Positions 5,783-6,808 of a stretch of DNA of 6,808 nt are shown here, piece after piece. This DNA comes from Acidobacteriota bacterium. GTDB taxonomy: Bacteria; Acidobacteriota; Blastocatellia; Pyrinomonadales; Pyrinomonadaceae. The stretch lies in contig JAIVJP010000147.1 in NCBI GenBank assembly GCA_020199975.1, forward strand, positions 1 through 6,808, in the 5' to 3' direction. Within the stretch, counting starts at the first letter, position 1, and every line of letters starts with the position of its first letter. The notes under the pieces are model-generated. The model did not search any database. It had not been told where the DNA came from and saw only the letters and a program-made list of their open reading frames with translations. Made by a program: the position numbers and the translations under genes.

Positions 5783-5811
5783 GCTTCACGGTAAGAGGCT
5801 TTGCCGCCTTT
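5771..5811 (+). terminator. Hairpin spanning the rpsO stop codon, terminator-like
   Basis: AAAGGCGGC (5771-5779) pairs perfectly with GCCGCCTTT (5803-5811), a 9-bp stem with a 23-base loop. The left arm is exactly the last three rpsO codons, and the stop codon opens the loop. TTTT at 5809-5812 gives only a short T-run. In E. coli an intrinsic terminator between rpsO and pnp allows partial read-through; this element sits in the matching place and may act as an attenuator and 3'-end stabiliser. The large loop and short T-run make strong termination uncertain. Confidence 0.55.
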
Positions 5812-5826
5812 TGAATTGTGAGAGGT

Positions 5827-5869
5827 TTTCGAGGTCCCACGCTTCACGTTGGCCCGGGTTGCCTCGAAA
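5827..5869 (+). repeat. Second hairpin in the rpsO-pnp spacer
   Basis: TTTCGAGG (5827-5834) and CCTCGAAA (5862-5869) are perfect 8-bp complements. The 27-base interior can form an inner stem, CCACG (5837-5841) with CGTTGG (5847-5852), leaving one bulged base and a CTTCA loop. The result is a long bipartite stem-loop. In E. coli the pnp leader contains a long hairpin cut by RNase III that underlies PNPase autocontrol; this one could serve the same purpose, but no cleavage site can be recognised by eye. Confidence 0.45.
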
Positions 5870-5914
5870 CGAAGGAATTTAACCAAAAGAAGCGAGGCGG
5901 ATGAGACGCCCGCG

Positions 5915-5931
5915 CGCCTGAATCTCAGGCG
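5915..5931 (+). repeat. Third hairpin in the pnp leader, next to its ribosome site
   Basis: CGCCTGA (5915-5921) and TCAGGCG (5925-5931) are perfect 7-bp complements around a 3-base ATC loop. It ends 11 bases before the AAGGAG of pnp. The right arm could instead pair with ACGCC at 5906-5910 (GGCGT 5928-5932), so two mutually exclusive stems exist. A T-rich stretch, TTATTGT, follows. It may take part in pnp translational or decay control, which is an inference. Confidence 0.45.
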
Positions 5932-5956
5932 TTATTGTCCCGAAGGAGACAAAAAC

Positions 5957-6808
5957 ATGCCAGTTAAGAAGTACCTCAAAGAATCGATTAAGTTAGGCGA
6001 CAAGGAACTGACAGTGGAAACTGGGCGGGTAGCCAAGCAGGCTGACGGCTCAGTCGTGATTCGTTACGGCGATACGATGTTGTTGGTGGCGGCTGTTAGC
6101 GCCTCCACCCAGCGCGAAGGAATTGATTTCTTTCCCCTGACGGTTGAATACCGTGAATCCCAGTTTGCGGCCGGGCGCATTCCCGGAAACTATTTTCGGC
6201 GCGAAGGACGGCCGAACGAAAAAGAAGTGCTAACCAGCCGCCTGATTGACCGACCATGCAGGCCCTTGTTTGCTGAAGGCTACCGCAACGAAACTCAGGT
6301 TATTGCCAGTGTCATCTCGGCCGACCCCGATAACAACCCCGATGTGATCGCGATTACGGGCGCCTCGTGCGCGCTCTATCTGTCGGACATTCCATTCATG
6401 AATCCCATCGCGGGTGTGCGCGTGGGTCTGATTGATGGCCGCTACATCATTAATCCGACCTACGATGAAGTGCGCGAATCGCGTTTGAACCTAATAGTGG
6501 CCGGGACTGAAGAGGCCATTGTCATGGTGGAGGCCGGAGCCGAGGAGGTTTCAGAAGAAATCATGGTTGAGGCCTTGATGCTGGCGCACAAGGAAATCAA
6601 TCGCCTCTGCCGTTGGCAAAATGAGCTCTATAAAGCGTTGGAAATCCAGAAGCGTGAAGTGGTGCAGCCGGAGCTCAATGAAGAGATGTTGGGCGAGATA
6701 TTGAGAAACTATAGCGAACGTTTGCGCGCAGCACTCGACACTACCAACCAGGAAAAGCGGACGAGCTATTCTGCGGTCGATGCTCTGAAAAAAGAGGTTG
6801 TAGACGCT
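5957..6808 (+). CDS. pnp: Polyribonucleotide nucleotidyltransferase (PNPase), N-terminal part
   Basis: PNPase degrades RNA from the 3' end using phosphate, and can add tails in reverse, usually as part of the RNA degradosome. The frame starts at ATG 5957 with AAGGAG (5943-5948) 8 bases upstream and runs open through the right edge, giving 284 of about 700 expected residues. Visible are most of the first RNase PH-like core, with FFPLTVEYRE (58-67), A-A-G-R-I-P-G-N-Y-F-R-R-E-G-R-P (71-86), LTSRLIDRP and RPLF (92-105), and N-P-D-V-I-A-I-T-G-A-S (127-137). Then come the end of that core (L-N-L-I-V-A-G-T-E-E-A, 177-187) and the start of the alpha-helical linker domain. The second RNase PH core, KH and S1 domains lie beyond the window. 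Cys101 stands where DRPIRP is usual. The gene is probably cotranscribed with rpsO through the hairpin-rich spacer. Confidence 0.97.
   Translation, partial: MPVKKYLKESIKLGDKELTVETGRVAKQADGSVVIRYGDTMLLVAAVSASTQREGIDFFPLTVEYRESQFAAGRIPGNYFRREGRPNEKEVLTSRLIDRPCRPLFAEGYRNETQVIASVISADPDNNPDVIAITGASCALYLSDIPFMNPIAGVRVGLIDGRYIINPTYDEVRESRLNLIVAGTEEAIVMVEAGAEEVSEEIMVEALMLAHKEINRLCRWQNELYKALEIQKREVVQPELNEEMLGEILRNYSERLRAALDTTNQEKRTSYSAVDALKKEVVDA

Overview
The window looks like a piece of bacterial chromosome carrying mostly housekeeping and cell-envelope genes. Coding is dense, GC content is moderately high, start codons are mixed (ATG, GTG, TTG) and several Shine-Dalgarno sites are strong. The Dus-family wording (GCPAPKVVKHGGGSALL), an L,D-transpeptidase with an SHGCVGL active site and the overall gene set remind me of Acidobacteriota, perhaps Blastocatellia. 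That placement is from memory of family sequences and is tentative. I see no insertion sequence, CRISPR array, tRNA or phage gene.

Left block, plus strand (1-1816): the 3' end of a parvulin-type peptidyl-prolyl isomerase gene, a short S4-domain RNA-binding protein of the RqcP/Hsp15 type, and a DusB-like tRNA-dihydrouridine synthase. The dus frame opens at a TTG that overlaps the S4 stop codon. Its first ~29 codons do not contain the expected FMN-binding N-terminus, and about 30 codons of that region seem to be missing. A perfect 11-bp inverted repeat lies inside the 3' end of dus, just before the convergent gene.

Middle block, minus strand (1835-5280): reading leftward, a type II NADH dehydrogenase-like flavoprotein, an M23 (LytM-type) peptidase with an N-terminal membrane anchor 20 bp behind it, then after a 228-bp gap a probable lipoprotein L,D-transpeptidase. 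The last two act on peptidoglycan. The transpeptidase runs convergently into dus with only 18 bp between the two stop codons.

Right block, plus strand (5281-6808): a divergent intergenic region with a plausible rpsO promoter and a hairpin-bearing leader, then rpsO (ribosomal protein S15), a 174-bp spacer packed with three hairpins, and the first 284 codons of pnp (polynucleotide phosphorylase). This is the widespread rpsO-pnp arrangement. The last three rpsO codons form one arm of the first hairpin, and the S15 C-terminal tail is unusual.

I did not find a convincing new multi-gene system. The points most worth following up are the damaged or compressed dus N-terminus, the strong hairpin in the dus 3' end, and the rpsO 3' end that doubles as a hairpin arm.
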